64,000 bases of DNA from Nocardia concava NBRC 100430 (GTDB taxonomy: Bacteria > Actinomycetota > Actinomycetes > Mycobacteriales > Mycobacteriaceae): contig NZ_BAFX01000075.1 of the NCBI RefSeq assembly GCF_000308815.1, forward strand, positions 186,001 through 250,000, written 5' to 3'. Positions 60,948 to 64,000 of this stretch are shown piece by piece; the stretch's first letter is position 1, and each line of letters starts with the position of its first letter. The translations under genes and the position numbers were made by a program. The notes under the pieces were generated by a model, which was not told the origin of the DNA, did no database searches, and was given only the letters and a program-made list of their open reading frames with translations.

Positions 60948-62075
60948 ATGACCGCGGAACCGCTGCCCCAGACCTGCCCCGTCACCGGCGCCATCGCACG
61001 CACCACCACCGCCCTCGGCCACGATGCCTGGCTGGCCACCGGCTACACCCAGGTCCGCACGCTCTTCAGCGACCCCGGCTTCGGCCGCTCCCACCCCACG
61101 CCCGAGACCGCGGCCCGCGATTCGGAATCGCTGTTCTTCGGCGGCCCCACCGGCAATTTCGAGACCGAACCGCACGACCAAGCCCGGCTGCGCGAGCTGG
61201 TCGTGCCCTACTTCTCGCCGCGTCGCATGCGCGATATGCGCCCGCACATCGACCAGCTCACCGCGGGGCTGCTCGACGATCTCGAGGCGCACGGGTCCCC
61301 GGCCGACCTGCGCGCCCTGGTCGCGGTGCCGTTGCCGATGCTGGTCATGTGCGAACTGCTCGGCGTGCCCTATGTCGATCGCGAGCAGTTCCGCGCCTGG
61401 ACCGAGGGCGTCGCCGACAAGCACGACAACGAGAAGGTGGGCGCGGGTCTGGCCGGCCTCTTCGGCTACTTCGGCGATCTGGTGGCGCGCAAGCACCGCG
61501 AGCCCGGAAATGACATCCTGACGCACCTCATCGAGCGTGGCGATGTCAGCGATAACGGCGTCGCCACCTTGGGCCTGGGCCTGCTGTTCGGTGGGCACGA
61601 ATCCACGGTCGTCGAAATCGGTTTGGGCGCACTGAATCTGCTGCGCAATCAGGATCAGTGGCAACGGCTGGTGGACGATCCCGGGCTGGTGCAGTCCGGC
61701 GTCGAGGAGCTGCTGCGGGTCAACGAAGCCATTCGCATCCCGCGCTACGCCCGGGAGAGTGCGGAGATCGACGGCGCGACGGTGGCGGCCGGTGATCTCG
61801 TGCTCCTCGACATCACCGCCGCCAATCACGATCCGGACGCCTTCCCGGAGCCCGAACGCATGGATCTGACCCGTTCCGGCGCAACGCATGTCACCTTCGG
61901 TTACGGTCTGCGGCACTGTGTCGGCGCACCCCTGGCCCGGGTGGAGCTGCAATCGGTGTTCGGGCAGCTGGCGACCCGGTTCCCGACGCTGCGGCTGGCC
62001 GTCGCGCCGGAGGAGATCCGCATGCGCACCAGCACCTTCACCGGTGGTGTGGAGGAGTTGCCCGTCATGTGGTGA
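60948..62075 (+). CDS. Cytochrome P450 (second paralogue)
   Basis: A 375-residue P450 with the I-helix FGGHESTVVEIGLGAL, ExxR in EELLRVN, and heme-binding HVTFGYGLRHCVGAPLAR. Compared with its upstream paralogue, the usual Thr of AGHET is Ser. ATG 60948 has AAGGAG seven bases upstream. The shared FSPRRMR and GNFETEP segments show recent common ancestry with the first P450. The redox partners are not encoded here, so they must come from elsewhere. Confidence 0.9.
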   Translation: MTAEPLPQTCPVTGAIARTTTALGHDAWLATGYTQVRTLFSDPGFGRSHPTPETAARDSESLFFGGPTGNFETEPHDQARLRELVVPYFSPRRMRDMRPHIDQLTAGLLDDLEAHGSPADLRALVAVPLPMLVMCELLGVPYVDREQFRAWTEGVADKHDNEKVGAGLAGLFGYFGDLVARKHREPGNDILTHLIERGDVSDNGVATLGLGLLFGGHESTVVEIGLGALNLLRNQDQWQRLVDDPGLVQSGVEELLRVNEAIRIPRYARESAEIDGATVAAGDLVLLDITAANHDPDAFPEPERMDLTRSGATHVTFGYGLRHCVGAPLARVELQSVFGQLATRFPTLRLAVAPEEIRMRTSTFTGGVEELPVMW

Positions 62076-62139
62076 AAACCGTTGGGGTAGGGCTTGTTAG
62101 GCTGCTTCCGGTCGTTTGTCTGACGGGAGCTCATTGTTC

Positions 62140-62952
62140 ATGCCCTATGCCATCTCCGCGGGGGCGAAGGTGTTCTTCACAGACAGCGGAGGGGATGGGC
62201 CGGTCGTGGTCCTGGGGCATCCGTTCCTGATGGATCACGAGGTGTTCGACCGGGAGGCCGAGTCCTTCCGGCCGCACACCGAGGCCCTCGGACCGGGCTA
62301 TCGGGTGATCGCCGTCGATGCGCGCGGACACGGCGAAACCCTCAGTGATGACACGCCTTTCAGCTGCTGGGATCTGGCTCGTGACGCCTGGGCGGTGGTG
62401 GATCATCTGGGTGTGGACCGGGTGGTGGCCGGTGGCTACGACATGGGTGGCTTCACCGCCCTGCGGATGGCGCTGCTGGCCCCGCCGCGCGTCGCCGGTC
62501 TGGTCCTGATCGGCACCTCCGCCGAGGCGTACACCCCGGCGCAACGGGAGGGCTATCGGCAGGTCCTGGACGCGTGGACCGGGACCGCGCCGCTCGAGGT
62601 GATCGCGAAGATGGTCGCCGGGCTCACCATCAGCGTCAATCGCGAGGATTACGCGGATTGGCTGGAGAAGTGGCTCGCCAGCGACCGGCAGCGCCTGTCG
62701 AAGGCCGTCGACGGCCTGATCAATGTGGATTCCATTGTCGAGTTGCTCGGCGATATCGCCTGCCCCGCATTGCTCATCCGTGGCGCGTCCGATCCCGCGT
62801 TCAGCGAGCCGACCATGCGTGTGCTGGAGGCGGGGCTCGGCGGGCCCACCGAATTCCGAACCATCGAGGGGGCGGCGCACGCCGTCACGCTCACCCACGG
62901 CCCCGAGGTGGACGGGCTCATCCTGCGTTTTCTCGACTCGCTACATCTCTGA
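62140..62952 (+). CDS. Alpha/beta hydrolase with Asp nucleophile (epoxide-hydrolase-like)
   Basis: A 270-residue alpha/beta hydrolase. The oxyanion region is VLGHPFLMDH, the elbow is AGGYDMGGFTAL with Asp where esterases have Ser, and the His is in EGAAHAVTLTH near the C-terminus. An acid is plausible in IRGASDPAFSEP. Asp-nucleophile members open epoxides or dehalogenate. ATG 62140 is chosen over TTG 62116 for similarity, though its SD (GGGAG) is far. It may act on products of the two P450s upstream. Confidence 0.8.
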   Translation: MPYAISAGAKVFFTDSGGDGPVVVLGHPFLMDHEVFDREAESFRPHTEALGPGYRVIAVDARGHGETLSDDTPFSCWDLARDAWAVVDHLGVDRVVAGGYDMGGFTALRMALLAPPRVAGLVLIGTSAEAYTPAQREGYRQVLDAWTGTAPLEVIAKMVAGLTISVNREDYADWLEKWLASDRQRLSKAVDGLINVDSIVELLGDIACPALLIRGASDPAFSEPTMRVLEAGLGGPTEFRTIEGAAHAVTLTHGPEVDGLILRFLDSLHL

Positions 62953-62956
62953 TCCC

Positions 62957-63018
62957 GGCCGGGGTGCCCCCGCGCGAGGGGTACCCCTGGGCAGGGGGCG
63001 GGCAGCACCCGGGCCGGT
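62957..63018. terminator. GC-rich hairpin after the hydrolase gene
   Basis: The region holds AGGGGTACCCCT (62977-62988), a 12-base palindrome, nested inside a longer imperfect stem with arms GGCCGGGGTGC and GCACCCGGGCC. No T-run follows. It probably ends transcription of the hydrolase series. Confidence 0.5.
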
Positions 63019-63112
63019 GAAGTTATTGCCCGGAGAACCGTTGCGCCTGTTGTATTTTTCTCGGCAGCGTCGCCACTTCTTCACCTCGAGTACAGGCAAA
63101 TGGGGTAGAACC

Positions 63113-64000
63113 ATGTCGACTTCCTTTTTGTTCGGCGGCCAGGTCAGTCTGACGGCCGAAACCATCGACGAATTCGCGCAAGCCTGCCCGGCTGTGGGCA
63201 TCGCCTATGAACAGGCCGCCGACGCGACCGGAATACCCCTCGATATCTTGCGGGCGCGCTTACCGGAATCCGAATATCCGGGGGCATCGAATGATTCGGG
63301 CGAGGACAGCCACAGCATCGGCGCGCTCCGGCAGGCCGCCTTCGCGCTCGGATTCGCGGAGGAGCTGGCCGGGCGCGGGTTGCGGCCGGCGGCCGCGGGC
63401 GGTCTGAGCCTCGGCGCGCTCATCGCGACCTGCGTGGCGGGAGCCGTGGCCAGGGAAGAACTGTTCGGGCTGCTGCACCGGCGGCGGCTGGTACCGCTGC
63501 CGGAGGATGTCGCGGCGCAGGGCATGGCTTTGATGTACACACCGGTTTCCGACGCGCCGAAGAACTATTACGGCAAGCGGCGGCCGGGTGTCTATCTCGC
63601 GGTCGATACCGGGCCGATCGACGCGGTCATGCGCTCCTTCGTCCTATCCGGTCATATGACGGCGCTTCGGGAAATACTGGCGGAGGTGGAATCCGACCCC
63701 GGCCCCCGGCAGATGTACATTCTCGACGCATATCAGGGTGCGTTCCATTCACCGCTGCAACAGCATGCGGTCGACTTCATGCGGGAATTCGTGGACAGCA
63801 TGACATTTCGCGATCCGCGTATTCCGGTGTGCTCACCGGTGCGGCAGCGCGCTCTGCGGTCGGCCGAGGAGGTCAAGCATTTCGTGCTCACCCACAATTT
63901 GCTCCCCGCCCGCTACGAACCGCTCATCGCGGAAATGGATCGGCTCGGCATGACCGGTGGCCTGGTGCTCGGCCCGGGATTGCCCGCGCCCGCGGTGCAG
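63113..64000 (+). CDS. FabD-like acyltransferase, 5' part (partial)
   Basis: An open frame of 296 codons runs to the window end without a stop. It has the malonyl/acyl-CoA:ACP transacylase fold: N-terminal FLFGGQVS (like FPGQG), nucleophile Ser99 in AGGLSLGAL (His of GHSxG replaced by Leu), and the catalytic His in YQGAFHSPLQQHA. The usual Arg for malonyl-carboxylate anchoring is not clear, so the acyl specificity may differ. ATG 63113. It may start a fatty acid or polyketide gene set beyond the edge. Confidence 0.75.
   Translation, partial: MSTSFLFGGQVSLTAETIDEFAQACPAVGIAYEQAADATGIPLDILRARLPESEYPGASNDSGEDSHSIGALRQAAFALGFAEELAGRGLRPAAAGGLSLGALIATCVAGAVAREELFGLLHRRRLVPLPEDVAAQGMALMYTPVSDAPKNYYGKRRPGVYLAVDTGPIDAVMRSFVLSGHMTALREILAEVESDPGPRQMYILDAYQGAFHSPLQQHAVDFMREFVDSMTFRDPRIPVCSPVRQRALRSAEEVKHFVLTHNLLPARYEPLIAEMDRLGMTGGLVLGPGLPAPAVQ

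Overview
The window reads as chromosomal DNA of a high-GC actinomycete in the mycolic-acid group, most likely Nocardia or a close relative. The pointers are an antigen-85-type (mycolyltransferase-fold) esterase, an F420-type luciferase-like oxidoreductase, a DUF222/HNH (13E12-type) nuclease, a DUF574-type methyltransferase, many TetR/IclR/AraC/HxlR regulators, and two genes whose -10 box sits so close to the ATG that the mRNA is probably leaderless. I see no rRNA or tRNA genes, CRISPR array or insertion sequence. The genus is an inference.

Layout. 1-8.2 kb: partial membrane protein; divergent flavin monooxygenase and TetR; a fetAB-type ABC exporter; a class I terpene synthase followed by a polyprenyl diphosphate synthase and a strong bidirectional terminator; a methyltransferase; a glutamine amidotransferase. 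8.2-10.1 kb: an unusual structured spacer and a DUF222/HNH gene. 10.2-17.2 kb: an IclR regulator divergent from an aminotransferase / MFS / FAD-FeS 2-hydroxyacid dehydrogenase / FAH-family catabolic operon, with a clear operator array between them. 17.3-28.2 kb: a secreted mycolyltransferase-like esterase, a frameshifted PAS-ANTAR regulator, an amidase/cupin/MalT-like ATPase group, a GT87 mannosyltransferase, an unknown protein, a quinone-oxidoreductase-like enzyme and an AraC regulator. 28.4-35.2 kb: a GT4 glycosyltransferase with a glycogen-debranching-type enzyme, then a trefoil-protease / unknown / lectin-LysM trio. 35.2-41 kb: NTF2-like, LLM, aminoglycoside-phosphotransferase-like and TetR genes, then an MFS exporter.

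41.4-47.3 kb holds an atypical chaperone unit: a divergent Hsp70, a GrpE-like protein and a membrane-anchored Sel1-repeat protein with a zinc-ribbon-like motif.

47.4-54.7 kb is the most interesting stretch: a tightly packed seven-gene operon encoding a DegT-type aminotransferase, an MFS transporter, a sulfotransferase, an unusual SDR, an HK97-fold capsid-like protein, a D-amino-acid-dehydrogenase-like flavoenzyme and an Asp/Glu racemase-type protein. No portal, protease, terminase or tail gene accompanies the capsid gene. The best reading is an encapsulin-type shell built into a small-molecule pathway, resembling the 'natural product' (Family 3) encapsulins. It is followed by a remnant MazF-type toxin system, a Mug-type DNA glycosylase and a frameshifted HxlR regulator. 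Next come a haloalkane-dehalogenase-like protein lacking its catalytic His, an XRE and a TetR regulator, two paralogous P450s flanking an SMP-30-like secreted protein, an alpha/beta hydrolase with an Asp nucleophile, and the start of a FabD-like acyltransferase cut by the window end.

Starts were chosen from Shine-Dalgarno spacing, overlap with the preceding stop, and where family similarity begins. Family names come from motif recognition only; no database search was possible.
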